From contig NZ_CP054143.1 of NCBI RefSeq assembly GCF_013284055.1, positions 1,922,001 through 1,986,000 on the forward strand: a DNA stretch of 64,000 bases, given 5' to 3'. Source of the stretch: Deefgea piscis. GTDB lineage: Bacteria; Pseudomonadota; Gammaproteobacteria; Burkholderiales; Chitinibacteraceae. Below the pieces are notes generated by a model, which saw only the letters and a list, made by a program, of their open reading frames with translations, was not told where the DNA came from and did no database searches. Made by a program: the position numbers and the translations under genes. Position 1 is the first letter of the stretch. Every line of letters starts with the position of its first letter. Positions 45,178-54,905 of the stretch are shown piece after piece.

Positions 45178-46422
45178 TTATTTTGCAGCAAACTCACCGG
45201 TGCCATGGCGTTTACGCCATTGCGTCAAAAAGCGGGCGACGCGATTGAGCGCATCGGTGAGGTCATCCAAATTAGGCAGAAAAACTACGCGAAAGTGATC
45301 GTGTTGTGGCCAGTTAAAGCCAGTGCCTTGGACCAGTAGTACTTTTTCATCTTGCAGCAATTCGAGCATAAATTGCTGATCGTCGCTCACCGGGTAAATC
45401 ACCGGATCGAGCTTAGGGAACATATACAGCGCGGCTTGCGGCTTGACGACCGACACGCCGGGCATGGCGCTGAGCATGTTGTAAGCCAAATCGCGTTGTT
45501 TGGCTAAACGGCCGCCTTCGCACACTAAATCATCAATGCTTTGATAGCCGCCGAGCGCGGTTTGGATGGCGTATTGCGATGGCACATTGGCACACAAGCG
45601 CATCGTCGCCAGCATATTGAGGCCTTCGATATAGTCTTTGGCGCGATGTTTTTCGCCAGAAACAATCATCCAACCGGAGCGATAACCACAAGCGCGGTAG
45701 TTTTTCGACAAACCGTTAAACGTGACAAAAAGTACATCATCAGCCAGCGAAGCGATTGAGGTGTGGCTAACCCCGTCGTAAAGCACTTTATCGTAAATTT
45801 CATCGGCATAAATAATCAGACCAAACTCACGCGCCAGCGCAATGATGTCGAGCAGCACGGAGTCTGGATACAGCGCGCCGGTTGGATTATTCGGGTTGAT
45901 GACCACAATCGCCCGTGTTTTTGGCGTGATTTTGGCGCGCATATCGCTCAACGATGGCATCCAGCCATCGGCCTCGTCGCAGAGGTAATGCCGTGGCGTA
46001 CCGCCGGCGAGGCTGACTGCGGCAGTCCAGAGTGGATAGTCTGGCATCGGTACTAACACTTCATCACCGGTGTTGAGTAAGCCTTGCATACTCATCACGA
46101 TGAGCTCAGACGCGCCATTACCAATATAAATATCGTCAACGGTGACGTCGGCAATATTTTTTTGTTGCGTGTAATGCATGATGGCTTTACGCGCTTGGAA
46201 TAAACCTTTGGAATCCACATAACCGGCGGCATTGGCCAAATTGCGAATCACATCTTGCACGACTTCTTCGGGCGCATCAAAACCAAAGTTGGCGAGGTTG
46301 CCAATATTAAGTTTGATAATGCGATGGCCTTCTTCTTCCATCTGCCGCGCTCGCTCTGGAATCGGCCCACGGATTTCGTAGCAGATGTTCAATAATTTGT
46401 TGGACTTGAGGATGGCTTCCAT
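45178..46422 (-). CDS. alaA: Alanine aminotransferase AlaA-type (PLP-dependent)
   Basis: The 414-residue class I/II aminotransferase shows IIKLNIGNLANFGF near the start and a VVINPNNPTGALYP segment (~178-191). It also has YADEIYDKVLYDG (~213-225) and the PLP-lysine motif FNGLSKNYRACGYRSGWM (~243-260). AlaA makes alanine from pyruvate and glutamate, and in betaproteobacteria it commonly precedes hom and thrC. The start at 46422 (MEAIL) matches family members; the frame is open to 46491. Confidence 0.92.
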   Translation of the reverse strand: MEAILKSNKLLNICYEIRGPIPERARQMEEEGHRIIKLNIGNLANFGFDAPEEVVQDVIRNLANAAGYVDSKGLFQARKAIMHYTQQKNIADVTVDDIYIGNGASELIVMSMQGLLNTGDEVLVPMPDYPLWTAAVSLAGGTPRHYLCDEADGWMPSLSDMRAKITPKTRAIVVINPNNPTGALYPDSVLLDIIALAREFGLIIYADEIYDKVLYDGVSHTSIASLADDVLFVTFNGLSKNYRACGYRSGWMIVSGEKHRAKDYIEGLNMLATMRLCANVPSQYAIQTALGGYQSIDDLVCEGGRLAKQRDLAYNMLSAMPGVSVVKPQAALYMFPKLDPVIYPVSDDQQFMLELLQDEKVLLVQGTGFNWPQHDHFRVVFLPNLDDLTDALNRVARFLTQWRKRHGTGEFAAK

Positions 46423-46549
46423 CGTATGGCCTGCGCAAAGGTTTTTCAGGGAAACCCCGTATTCTAACGAAAGAATGAGGGAAATGGTCATCTACGTGTA
46501 TTAAATGCATAGTTCGCACGTATTTTTGCGCTTTAGACGCAGGCGGCTT

Positions 46550-46558
46550 TGGTAGAAT
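46550..46558 (+). promoter_or_regulatory. Extended -10 promoter of the Mth938-domain gene
   Basis: TGGTAGAAT fits TGn plus a TATAAT-like hexamer (4-5 of 6). Transcription would start near 46565, about 25 nt before the ATG at 46590. A consensus -35 is not evident, as expected for an extended -10 site. Confidence 0.45.
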
Positions 46559-46589
46559 CGAGCAAAATCACTTAAATAGGCATTTGCGC

Positions 46590-46958
46590 ATGAAGCTGCA
46601 TCAATCCAAAGTAAAAAATGTGAATCAATTTACTGCGTATGACACCACGGGTGTCAAAGTGAACGATGAGCGTTTTGAAGGCAGTGTCTTGGTGCTGCCC
46701 AATGAAATACATACGTGGCGTCCGACGTCGTTTGCCGATTTAACTGCGGAAGATTTTGCGGCGTTGTTGGGGTATGAGCCTGAGCTGGTGCTGTTGGGCA
46801 CGGGGAGCAAGATTCAATTCCCACATCCACTGCTGTACGCCGCGCTCTCTAGTCAGCGAATTGGCATTGATATGATGGATACAGGCGCACTGTGCCGCAC
46901 TTTTAATGTGCTGACAGCAGAAAATCGTCGTGTACTAGCCTTGGTTTTGCATAGTTAA
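46590..46958 (+). CDS. Mth938-domain (DUF498/Xcc1710-like) protein
   Basis: The 122-residue protein belongs to the Mth938/NDUFAF3-like family. Its landmarks are FEGSVLVLPNEIHTW, PELVLLGTGSKIQFP and a C-terminal GALCRTFNVLTAENRRVLALV. The human relative helps assemble respiratory complex I; the bacterial role is not established. An in-frame TTG at 46584 could also be used. It is a single-gene unit divergent from alaA. Confidence 0.9.
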   Translation: MKLHQSKVKNVNQFTAYDTTGVKVNDERFEGSVLVLPNEIHTWRPTSFADLTAEDFAALLGYEPELVLLGTGSKIQFPHPLLYAALSSQRIGIDMMDTGALCRTFNVLTAENRRVLALVLHS

Positions 46959-47144
46959 TTTAATTTTATTGTCATTAATTAGTAAGATCTATCTGTTATT
47001 TTCATTGCGTGGGGTGAATGTTAGCGCGAGTTATTTTTTTATTAGGTATCTGTTTTTAGCCAAATATAGATAAGCCTTAGACGTTTATACCCACAGATTA
47101 TTTCTTGTAAGTCATCCGATTTTCACCCTGATTGGGGAAATAAA

Positions 47145-48536
47145 ATGAAAGTGACGGTTATTGGCTCGGGTTATGTTGGCTTGGTGACGGCAACGTGTTT
47201 GGCTGAGTACGGCAATGATGTGCTGTGTTTGGACGTGGATGTCAGCAAAATTGAGTTGCTCAATCAAGGCGGAGTGCCTATTTATGAGCCAGGCTTAGAG
47301 GAAATGATCAAGCGCAATCGTGCAGCCTCTCGATTACGCTTTACAAGCAATATTGCTGAATCAGTGGCGCATGGCACGATTCAATTTATTGCGGTGGGAA
47401 CGCCACCCAATGAGGATGGTTCCGCCGATTTGCAATACGTCGTAGCGGCAGCCAACCATATTGGTCGCCATATGAATACCTATAAAGTGATTGTGAATAA
47501 ATCCACGGTGCCTGTTGGCACGGGCGATAAGGTTCGTGCGGTGATTGCGGCGCAGTTGACGCTACGTGGTTTAAATGCCAGTTTTGCGGTCGTCGCCAAT
47601 CCCGAGTTTTTAAAAGAAGGGGCGGCGATTGATGATTTTATGCGGCCAGATCGGATTGTGATGGGTTGCGAGGATGAAACGGCGAGCGATTTATTGCATG
47701 CTTTATACGCGCCGTTTGTGCGTAATCATGATCGAATTTTATTGATGGATATTCGCTCGGCTGAAATGACCAAGTATGCGGCCAATGCGATGTTGGCGAC
47801 GCGCATTTCATTGATGAATGAATTGGCGAATTTGGCGGAAATTTTAGGTGCCGATATTGAGCTGGTTCGCAAAGGGATCGGTGCCGATCCGCGCATTGGC
47901 TACCATTTTTTATACGCCGGCGTGGGCTATGGTGGCTCGTGCTTTCCTAAAGATGTACAAGCTTTGCAGCGTACCGCCAATGAAAACGGTATTCAGTTGC
48001 GCGTGCTAGCGGCGGTTGAGCACGCCAATCTAGCGCAAAAATCCGTCATTATTCATAAAATCAAGCAGCGTTTTGCCGGTAATTTAGCTGGGATGCATTT
48101 TGCATTATGGGGATTGGCCTTCAAGCCCAATACCGATGATATGCGCGATGCACCTAGTCGAGTATTAATCGAGTACCTATTGGCGCAAGGTGCAACGATT
48201 GCGGCGTATGATCCCGTCGCGATGATCGAGGCGCAGCGGGTGATGCCTCATGCAACGGGTCTGCGCTATGGAGAAGGGCCTCAGGCCGTGCTCAAGCAAG
48301 CCGATGCTTTAGTGGTGATGACCGAGTGGAAGGCGTTTCGTAGTCCAGATTTTGCGGAAATGAAGGCGCTATTGTCGCAGGCGATTATTTTTGATGGGCG
48401 AAATCTATACGAGCCGCAGTATTTGGCAAAACAAGGGTTTGAGTACTATCCGATTGGACGGGAACAAATTTATCCAGCATTAATTGCACGCGCATTGATG
48501 ACGGAACCGTCTGAACAGGCATTGAATCTGGCTTGA
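47145..48536 (+). CDS. ugd: UDP-glucose 6-dehydrogenase
   Basis: The 463-residue enzyme makes UDP-glucuronate. It has [19 protein letters not shown] (NAD fold), [14 protein letters not shown] and [20 protein letters not shown]. The active-site Cys lies in [16 protein letters not shown] (~257-272), and a C-terminal UDP-binding domain starts at [16 protein letters not shown]. It is 11 kb from the eps cluster but would feed a uronate-containing polymer. No operon partners; the downstream gene is convergent. Confidence 0.96.
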   Translation: MKVTVIGSGYVGLVTATCLAEYGNDVLCLDVDVSKIELLNQGGVPIYEPGLEEMIKRNRAASRLRFTSNIAESVAHGTIQFIAVGTPPNEDGSADLQYVVAAANHIGRHMNTYKVIVNKSTVPVGTGDKVRAVIAAQLTLRGLNASFAVVANPEFLKEGAAIDDFMRPDRIVMGCEDETASDLLHALYAPFVRNHDRILLMDIRSAEMTKYAANAMLATRISLMNELANLAEILGADIELVRKGIGADPRIGYHFLYAGVGYGGSCFPKDVQALQRTANENGIQLRVLAAVEHANLAQKSVIIHKIKQRFAGNLAGMHFALWGLAFKPNTDDMRDAPSRVLIEYLLAQGATIAAYDPVAMIEAQRVMPHATGLRYGEGPQAVLKQADALVVMTEWKAFRSPDFAEMKALLSQAIIFDGRNLYEPQYLAKQGFEYYPIGREQIYPALIARALMTEPSEQALNLA

Positions 48537-48543
48537 TTTAATT

Positions 48544-48577
48544 GCGGTTGATCATGGCGTCGGCCACGACCAACCGC
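48544..48577 (-). other. 15-bp stem hairpin 3' of the amino-acid permease gene
   Basis: GCGGTTG (48544-48550) and CAACCGC (48571-48577) extend inward to a 15-bp stem with a 4-nt loop. As minus-strand RNA all positions pair, two of them as G-U. As plus-strand RNA the same two positions are A-C mismatches. The structure therefore belongs to the minus-strand transcript and lies just past the permease stop. There is no T run. Confidence 0.5.
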
Positions 48578-48583
48578 TGTTGA

Positions 48584-49381
48584 TTACATACCACCACTTT
48601 GCTGGTAGCGTTTTTCTAAGTGGCTGACTCCGGCTGCGAGTACCAAAGTCATGATTAAGTAGATAAATGAGATGGTGAGATACGGCTCCCAGTAGCGAGA
48701 ATAGGCACCCGCAACGGTACGCGCGGCATAGGCCAGTTCAGCTAAACCAATCGCAGAAACTAAGGAGCTGTCTTTCACCAGCATAATGGCTTCATTGCCA
48801 AGTGGTGGCAACATACGGCGGAATGCTTGTGGAATAATCACAAAGCGCATGGTTTGGCCATACGACATACCCAATGAGCGAGAAGCTTCAAATTGACCTT
48901 TGGCAATCGATTGAATCCCTGCGCGGAAAATCTCGGTAATATATGCGCCAGCATTTAATGTGAGGGCGACTAGACCTGACAAAAATGCACCATATTCTTG
49001 GCGTAAAGTGGCCGCCATATCTCCACTGAGTAAAATACCGGTATCGGGATGAACCAATAAAGGCATCACGGCAAAGTGGGTCAATAAAATTTGTACGAAT
49101 AGCGGCGTGCCACGAAAAAAAGTCACGTAAGCAGTCGCTGGCCAGCGTAATAAGAGTTTGACTGGATATTTCCAGATACCATGCTTCACTTCAGCCAATC
49201 GAGCCATGCCGGCAAATAGACCAATTAAGGTTCCCACGGTCACCGCAACTAAGGTGATGCCGAGTGTCATTTTGGCGCCGTCAATAAATAGATCTCGATA
49301 TTCCCAAACAATTTGTAGTTGGAAGTTCTCAAGGAGCGGTGCTGTTTGTTGGATTTGTTGCCAAATCGTAATGAAATCCAT
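48584..49381 (-). CDS. Polar amino acid ABC transporter permease
   Basis: The 265-residue His/Glu/Gln/Arg-type permease has FIDGAKMTLGITLVAVTVGT (~35-54) and FFRGTPLFVQILL. The ABC-contact loop is GQFEASRSLGMSYGQTMRFVIIPQAFRRMLPPLGNE, seen here in parts (~180-215). It works as a dimer or with a paralog together with the binding protein upstream. ATG 49381 has AGGT 7 nt before it. No ATPase gene follows, so that subunit must be encoded elsewhere. A terminator stands 25 nt before its start. Confidence 0.92.
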   Translation of the reverse strand: MDFITIWQQIQQTAPLLENFQLQIVWEYRDLFIDGAKMTLGITLVAVTVGTLIGLFAGMARLAEVKHGIWKYPVKLLLRWPATAYVTFFRGTPLFVQILLTHFAVMPLLVHPDTGILLSGDMAATLRQEYGAFLSGLVALTLNAGAYITEIFRAGIQSIAKGQFEASRSLGMSYGQTMRFVIIPQAFRRMLPPLGNEAIMLVKDSSLVSAIGLAELAYAARTVAGAYSRYWEPYLTISFIYLIMTLVLAAGVSHLEKRYQQSGGM

Positions 49382-49405
49382 GGTCATACCTATTTGATAC
49401 AGAAG

Positions 49406-49439
49406 AAAAAGAAGCGCGACCGTTCAGCGGTGCGCTTCT
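49406..49439 (-). terminator. Intrinsic terminator between the binding-protein and permease genes
   Basis: On the minus strand AGAAGCGC-ACCG-CTGAA-CGGT-C-GCGCTTCT followed by TTTT is a strong Rho-independent terminator. It sits in the 128-bp gap, with its T run 25 nt before the permease start, and should make binding protein mRNA more abundant than permease mRNA. Confidence 0.78.
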
Positions 49440-49509
49440 AGGGTTGATGCTTAATGCCAATTCAACGGATCAAACTTAAATTGATGCTGAGTGACTACTG
49501 CTGATTCGC

Positions 49510-50262
49510 TTATTTACCAAAGTACTTGGTGTAGATTTTTTCGTAGGTGCCATCGGCTTTGATTGCGGCTAAGCCTTTATTGATTTGTTCGATCAAGGCT
49601 TTGTTACCCTTTTTCACCGCAATACCATAATATTCTTTGGCAAAAGTCGCGTCGTCGATGATTTTTAAGTTCGATTTTGGGTTGTTTGAAACAAAGTTAA
49701 CAACGACACCGTTATCTGCGACGACTGCATCTACACCACCATTTTCCAATTCTTTGATGGCCAGAGGCGTTGATTCAAATCGTTTGATATTTGGGCTGGT
49801 TTTGCCCTGCAATTTTTGAATTACTTCATCGCCTGTCGTACCCGTTTGTACACCGACTTTGATAGTTTTTAAATCAGTAAATTTACTTACTTTGCTTTTT
49901 TTATTTACCGCAATCAATTGTTTAGCTTCAAAGTAAGGTTCTGAGAAGTCCATTGATTGTTTGCGTTCAGGCGTAATGGTGACTGATGAAATAACCATGT
50001 CACGATCACCATTGGGTAGTGTGGCAAAAATACCTTCCCATGGCGTATTGATGAATTTGATTTTCATGCCTGTTTTTTGGGCAATGGCCTCAAGAATGTC
50101 AACACTAAATCCAACCACTTCTTTTTTGCTGTTGAGTGACTCAAAGGGCGCATAAGCTGCATCGGTTGCAACTTGATACACTTTTGCAGCATTGGCATGT
50201 GTACTGAACATCAGACTGGCAAACAGAACGCTAGCAAGAAAACCTAGTTTTTTTGTATTCAT
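49510..50262 (-). CDS. Polar amino acid ABC transporter substrate-binding protein
   Basis: The 250-residue periplasmic binding protein of family 3 has a signal peptide (LASVLFASLMFSTHANA), YQVATDAAYAPFESLNSK, GFSVDILEAIAQKTGMKI, and the ligand-contact region SSVTITPERKQSMDFSEPYF (~85-104). Family members bind arginine, lysine, histidine or glutamine; the ligand cannot be settled here. GGAG 8 nt upstream supports ATG 50262. The frame stays open upstream to a GTG at 50331, inside a terminator-like hairpin. Confidence 0.92.
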   Translation of the reverse strand: MNTKKLGFLASVLFASLMFSTHANAAKVYQVATDAAYAPFESLNSKKEVVGFSVDILEAIAQKTGMKIKFINTPWEGIFATLPNGDRDMVISSVTITPERKQSMDFSEPYFEAKQLIAVNKKSKVSKFTDLKTIKVGVQTGTTGDEVIQKLQGKTSPNIKRFESTPLAIKELENGGVDAVVADNGVVVNFVSNNPKSNLKIIDDATFAKEYYGIAVKKGNKALIEQINKGLAAIKADGTYEKIYTKYFGK

Positions 50263-50283
50263 TATTATCTCCAGGTACAACAA

Positions 50284-50338
50284 GAAAAAGGGCAGGACGA
50301 GAATTGTATATGAAATACACAAAATTCTCACGCTGCCC
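50284..50338 (-). terminator. Terminator-like hairpin in front of the binding-protein gene
   Basis: On the minus strand GGGCAG pairs with CTGCCC (50338-50333 with 50295-50290) and GAGAATT with AATTCTC, with a further AT-rich interior, and five T follow. It lies 69 bp past the HDOD gene stop and its T run ends 21 nt before the binding-protein ATG. It may end the HDOD transcript or act as an attenuator of the transporter genes. Confidence 0.7.
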
Positions 50339-50406
50339 AGATGCTAGTAAGCTTTAAAGTTCAATATAATCAGGATTATCCCTAGGTTTGTAGCGATCGC
50401 ACTGTT

Positions 50407-51231
50407 TTAACCAATGATGTCGTCCATCCCGCTGGATAGTTCAGACAATTCAGAAAGCTTAAAGAATAGCTCGTCTTTATTGATGCCAGTCTCTACTAAA
50501 ACTGAATCTGGAATTTGTTCGGCTAGCTCTTCGATGCTGGTTTTTTCTGTGGTTAAAACGGTAATTAATTTGGCTAAAAACAGCACTGCAGTGAGTTTAC
50601 TGATTGGTTCTTGGCTGAGCGGTGAGTTTTGACCGCGAATGGCTAATTGGATTTCGACAGGGAAATTCCAGCGTCGAGCTAGCTCTTCACCGACCATGAC
50701 ATAATCAAATCCAATATTATTGGCTTCCAACGCGACACGATCACCACCGCTTTCAACAAATTTATCAATTTTAACGGCGATTTCTGGCGCGATAATATGG
50801 ATGAGCATTTCACCAATATTGTGAATCATGCCGCATGTAAAGGCGACCTCAGCATTAATCTTGGCTTGCTTGGCTAACCATTTGCAAATCGTGGCGACTG
50901 AGAGGCTATTTTTCCAAAATAATTTACGATCAAAGCCCGGTGTTGCAACAAATGCACCAGTAATACCAGAGGCGACCACCAGTGTACGCACCGTATTAAA
51001 ACCTAAAACGACCACTGCTTCTTGTACTGAACCAATTTGGCGGCTAGCGCCAAAGTGTGCTGAGTTAGCAAGGCGCAGGACTTTGGCGGTAATAACCTGA
51101 TCTTGCGAGATTTTTTTCGCAATAGTGTCAATGTCGATGTCATCTTTGCTAAAGCTGTCGATCAGTTCCTGAACGACTTTAGGGATGGTGGGTAACTTGT
51201 GAGTTTGTTCAAAGACTTCTTCTAATTTCAT
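50407..51231 (-). CDS. HDOD-domain protein
   Basis: The 274-residue protein is essentially one HDOD domain, a degenerate relative of HD phosphohydrolases used in signalling. It has LPTIPKVVQELIDSFS, ISQDQVITAKVLRLANSAHFG (~43-63) and VLGFNTVRTLVVASG (~76-90). The HD residue pair of true hydrolases is not preserved in the expected place, as usual. Proteins of this type influence chemotaxis, motility or c-di-GMP responses. Single-gene unit with no recognisable partner. Confidence 0.92.
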   Translation of the reverse strand: MKLEEVFEQTHKLPTIPKVVQELIDSFSKDDIDIDTIAKKISQDQVITAKVLRLANSAHFGASRQIGSVQEAVVVLGFNTVRTLVVASGITGAFVATPGFDRKLFWKNSLSVATICKWLAKQAKINAEVAFTCGMIHNIGEMLIHIIAPEIAVKIDKFVESGGDRVALEANNIGFDYVMVGEELARRWNFPVEIQLAIRGQNSPLSQEPISKLTAVLFLAKLITVLTTEKTSIEELAEQIPDSVLVETGINKDELFFKLSELSELSSGMDDIIG

Positions 51232-51312
51232 TGGTCTTACTCCCAGTGTATTTTTGTCAGTGACGCCTAGTCATACTAGAACACCAGAAATCACTATGCC
51301 AGTTCGAAACGT

Positions 51313-51346
51313 AAAAAAGCCGTACTCATTGATTGAGTACGGCTTT
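51313..51346 (-). terminator. Terminator of rne
   Basis: AAAAGCCGTACTCA-TTGAT-TGAGTACGGCTTTT is a perfect 14-bp stem with T runs in both directions, 23 bp past the rne stop. Confidence 0.9.
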
Positions 51347-51368
51347 TGGCGATTGTGGCTGTGAATGA

Positions 51369-54278
51369 TTAGTCTTGATGAGTCTCGATTTGAGATAAAC
51401 CATCAGCACTAATATTTTTTGCCTGTGTTTCTGCAGCAACATCGCGGCGGCGACGAACTGTTTTTAGTGGCTGAACATCAATCGCTGTTGCCACGACAAC
51501 GGTAGTGGCCGTTTCAACCATTTTTAGCTCAATTGCTTCATTGACGATGACTGGTTTAGCCACTGCATTGCGTCGACGCGTCGCAGTCGTATTGATCTCC
51601 ACCTCAGGTTGAGGTGCTGTAGTTTGACGCGTTGCAACTTGCGTTAAGTTACTAGCAGCTTCTAGAGGGGCGGCTTTGGTTTCAACAGCAGGTGCTTCTA
51701 CATTGCTTGTTGTCACACTCGCTACGACTTCTTTGTGTACGGCAGGCGTTGCAGTAACAGATTCGCTTGCAGCCGCTGGTTGCATCGCTGGTGCCGCAGC
51801 AACTGGTTCTTCAGCTACTTGTGGTGTTGAAGCGATTGTGGGCGATGCAGCTGGTGCAGGTGCAACAGGAGCTACAGGAGCTACAGGTGCAGCAGGTGCA
51901 GCAGGAGCAACAGGAGCAACAGGAGCAGCAGGAGCAGCAGGAGCAGCAGGAGCAGCAGGAGCAGCAGGAGCAGCAGGAGCAGCAGGAGCAGCAGGAGCTA
52001 CAGACACTACTGGAGCGCTAGCGATTTGTGCAGGAGCCGCTTGTTCCGCTGCGCTTGTCTTCATCACTTCAACTTCAGTTACTGGTGTTTCAGCCGCAAT
52101 TGCAGTGCTTTCAACAACTGTTGTTTCAGCATCAGTACGGTCGCGACGATCACGACGACCACGGCGGCGACGGCTACGTGTTTCTGCGTTGCTGTCAGTT
52201 GACGCTGTTGCCGCGTTTTCTGGCGCTGTGGTGACTGCAGCCAAATCGGCCTTGAGTGTTTCACTGCGTTGCTCATTGCGCGGCGTACGTTCTGCACGAG
52301 GTTGGCGTTCCGGACGTGGCTGACGTTCAGGGCGCTCGGCGCGCTCAGGGCGTTCCGCTTTTTCGGGGCGGTTTTGATTGTCACGTTTTTGCAAATCTTC
52401 TTCAATGCGCGGCTTATTGCTTGGGCGCGCATTACGATCGGTACGATCACGAGTTGCATCACGCGTTTCACCGCGCTGACTATCTGGACGTGGTTCGTTG
52501 CGATTGCGGCGTTGATCGTTGCGGCCGCGTTGTGGACGCGGTGCTGGCTTAACTTCCTCAGCTTTAACGACTTCTGGCGTAGCACTAAACCATGAAACAA
52601 TTTTTTGCCATAACGAGATTTGTACTGTCGGCGCAGGTTGGCGAGTTGGGCGTTCCGAGGTCGCAGGGGCAGGTTGTGACGGTGTGATGCCTTTTACAGC
52701 CGCTTCTTGACGCTTGGCTTGTTCTTCCTTGGCTTTAGCTGGCTGATAGCCTTCATCCGTCGGTTGTTCAACCATGCGATAAGAAGGCAGGATGTCTTCA
52801 AGTTGGTTAACATCATCGTGGCGTAAACGCGTGATGCTGTAGTTTGGGGTTTCTAGGTGCGTATTTGGAATCAAAATCACGCCGACTTTGAGGCGATCTT
52901 CAACTGCAAACAATTCCGCACGTTTTTCATTGAGCAAGAATGTGGCGACATCAACTGGCACTTGGGCGTGGATTGCGCCGGTGTTTTCTTTCATTGCTTC
53001 TTCTTGAATGATGCGCAAGATGTGCAATGCCGATGATTCAATGCCGCGAATGAAACCGGTGCCGTGGCAGCGTGGGCACGCCATGTGGCTGGTTTCTTCT
53101 AAGCTTGGTTGCAGGCGTTGACGTGATAATTCAAGTAGACCGAAGCGGCTGATTTTGCCAGTCTGTACGCGAGCACGGTCGTGGTGTAATGCTTCACGGA
53201 CACGGTTTTCAACTTCGCGTTGGTTTTTCGGGTTTTCCATGTCGATAAAGTCGATCACGATCAAACCACCTACGTCGCGCAAACGCATTTGACGGGCGAT
53301 TTCATCGGCCGCTTCAAGGTTGGTACGCACGGCTGTTTCTTCGATGTCACCACCGCGAGTAGCTTTAGCCGAGTTGACGTCGATTGACCATAACGCTTCG
53401 GTGCGATCGAGTACGATGGCGCCGCCGGATGGCAAGCTCACTTCACGTGAATAAGCGGTTTCAATTTGATGTTCGATTTGAAAGCGTGAAAACAGTGGCA
53501 CATCATCTTGATAGAATTTTACTTTGTGCGCGCTGCCTGGCATCACGTGCGCCATAAACTGCTGGGCTTGCTCGTAGATGTCACGTTTGTCGATGAGTAA
53601 TTCACCGATATCCGGTTGGAAGTAATCGCGGATGGCGCGAATCACCAGGCTAGATTCTTGATAGATCAAGAATGCGCCGGTTTGTTTGGTTGCTGCGTCT
53701 TCGATAGCGCGCCACAGTTGTAGCAAATAAGATAAATCCCACTGCAATTCTTCGGCGTTGCGGCCAATAGCGGCAGTACGTGCAATGAGGCTGGTGCCCA
53801 CTGGCGTATCTAGTTGATCCATTGCTGCGCGCAATTCATTGCGCTCTTCGCCTTCGATACGGCGAGAAACACCGCCGCCACGTGGGTTATTTGGCATCAA
53901 AACTAAATAACGACCGGCCAAGCTGATGTAGGTAGTGAGGGCTGCGCCTTTATTGCCGCGTTCGTCTTTTTCTACTTGAACGATGACTTCTTGGCCTTCA
54001 GAAAGATTGCCAGCTACGCGGCCACGGCCACCTTCGCCGTCACCCATGTATGAGCGAGCAATTTCTTTAAATGGCAAAAAGCCGTGGCGGTCGCAACCGT
54101 AGTCAACGAAGCAGGCTTCAAGCGATGGCTCGATGCGAGTGATGACGCCTTTGTAGATATTGGATTTACGTTGTTCTTTACCAACGGTTTCGATGTCGAG
54201 GTCGATCAGTTTTTGACCGTCGACAATCGCAACACGTAGCTCTTCAGCTTGTGTTGCGTTAAATAGCATGCGCTTCAT
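51369..54278 (-). CDS. rne: Ribonuclease E
   Basis: The 969-residue endoribonuclease organises mRNA decay and rRNA/tRNA processing. It has an S1 domain ([20 protein letters not shown], ~37-56) and two catalytic Asp motifs, [13 protein letters not shown] and [10 protein letters not shown]. The zinc-link CPRCHGTG joins the subunits. The C-terminal ~450 residues are disordered: Arg-rich blocks ([16 protein letters not shown]) and a long Ala-Pro array. This is the scaffold part that varies between species. ATG 54278 ([10 protein letters not shown]) with GGAG upstream is the start. A ~600-bp leader region precedes it. Confidence 0.96.
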   Translation of the reverse strand: MKRMLFNATQAEELRVAIVDGQKLIDLDIETVGKEQRKSNIYKGVITRIEPSLEACFVDYGCDRHGFLPFKEIARSYMGDGEGGRGRVAGNLSEGQEVIVQVEKDERGNKGAALTTYISLAGRYLVLMPNNPRGGGVSRRIEGEERNELRAAMDQLDTPVGTSLIARTAAIGRNAEELQWDLSYLLQLWRAIEDAATKQTGAFLIYQESSLVIRAIRDYFQPDIGELLIDKRDIYEQAQQFMAHVMPGSAHKVKFYQDDVPLFSRFQIEHQIETAYSREVSLPSGGAIVLDRTEALWSIDVNSAKATRGGDIEETAVRTNLEAADEIARQMRLRDVGGLIVIDFIDMENPKNQREVENRVREALHHDRARVQTGKISRFGLLELSRQRLQPSLEETSHMACPRCHGTGFIRGIESSALHILRIIQEEAMKENTGAIHAQVPVDVATFLLNEKRAELFAVEDRLKVGVILIPNTHLETPNYSITRLRHDDVNQLEDILPSYRMVEQPTDEGYQPAKAKEEQAKRQEAAVKGITPSQPAPATSERPTRQPAPTVQISLWQKIVSWFSATPEVVKAEEVKPAPRPQRGRNDQRRNRNEPRPDSQRGETRDATRDRTDRNARPSNKPRIEEDLQKRDNQNRPEKAERPERAERPERQPRPERQPRAERTPRNEQRSETLKADLAAVTTAPENAATASTDSNAETRSRRRRGRRDRRDRTDAETTVVESTAIAAETPVTEVEVMKTSAAEQAAPAQIASAPVVSVAPAAPAAPAAPAAPAAPAAPAAPAAPVAPVAPAAPAAPVAPVAPVAPAPAASPTIASTPQVAEEPVAAAPAMQPAAASESVTATPAVHKEVVASVTTSNVEAPAVETKAAPLEAASNLTQVATRQTTAPQPEVEINTTATRRRNAVAKPVIVNEAIELKMVETATTVVVATAIDVQPLKTVRRRRDVAAETQAKNISADGLSQIETHQD
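51851..52001. repeat. 9-bp tandem repeat (Ala-Ala-Pro array) inside rne
   Basis: On the plus strand the unit GGAGCAGCA repeats with little variation for about 150 bp, purest between ~51921 and ~51999. It encodes a run of APA/AAP units in the C-terminal tail of RNase E. Whole units are 9 bp, so slippage changes length without breaking the frame. Confidence 0.9.
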
Positions 54279-54905
54279 GTAAGGCTCCGGCGCACACTGC
54301 TCAGATTGAGTGCAAATCAACAGGGTGATGAAGACGTCAATTCGGCGCAATAGCAGCCATGCTATCTGGTGCAGACATAAATTAAATCTGCGGGAGCTAA
54401 CAAAATGGCTAGATGTTGCGGCTTAGGAACTGGGTATCGTTCTCCACAATAATCATTATGAGGTCTGTCTAGCTATACCCTAAGTTTCTTTGTTTTAGAC
54501 AACTTAGTGTGAATCAATCCGGTCAGTGCACTAATGTAATAAATCAATTACCATCGCTGCTTGATGCTACGGTGAGCGTTATAACCGTTCTCCGACTCTG
54601 ATAACCGGCGTCACCTCTCTGGCATGACGAGCCCCGCGCATCAGCTCCAAATATGGAGTTGGCAGATAAAGTATTTTTATCTACGGCGGGAAAGAATTCG
54701 TCAGCTGATAAGGCTGAGCTTGCGGTCAAAGAGCGGAATTTGTAATTAGATCGGTGGTGCGCTTTGGTAAAGCCTCACCACGGGCAATTTAGCAGTATTT
54801 TTTTATTCATACCTAAATTGCGTTGCCACCCCAGTCTTTAAGTATTTAACTTAAAGCGGCCACAACTTGCTGCAAATTGCAGCGCGTCACAGAGTATATG
54901 TCAAT
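54279..54905. other. Divergent region between rne and rluC
   Basis: These 627 bp hold no convincing gene and must contain both promoters. In enterobacteria rne has a long 5' leader through which RNase E controls its own mRNA; the space is compatible with that here, but no specific structure can be assigned. A small inverted repeat (CTCCAAATATGGAG, ~54645) and AT-rich segments were noted. Confidence 0.5.

Noticed and set aside
45108-45206. N-terminal extension of homoserine dehydrogenase
   Set aside because: The open frame crosses a REP-like element and the alaA 3' end. The family start with AAGGGAAG upstream is at 45107.
51767-52021. Gln-rich frame (EQQ repeats) antisense to rne
   Set aside because: It is another reading of the same 9-bp repeat array and has no independent coding signal.
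51676-52323. 215-codon Gly-Ala-Thr-rich frame antisense to rne, resembling a collagen-like protein
   Set aside because: The composition is a by-product of reading the Ala-Pro repeat of rne on the other strand.
54544-54729. 61-codon frame between rne and rluC
   Set aside because: There is no motif and no ribosome binding site, and it lies in the presumed leader region of rne.
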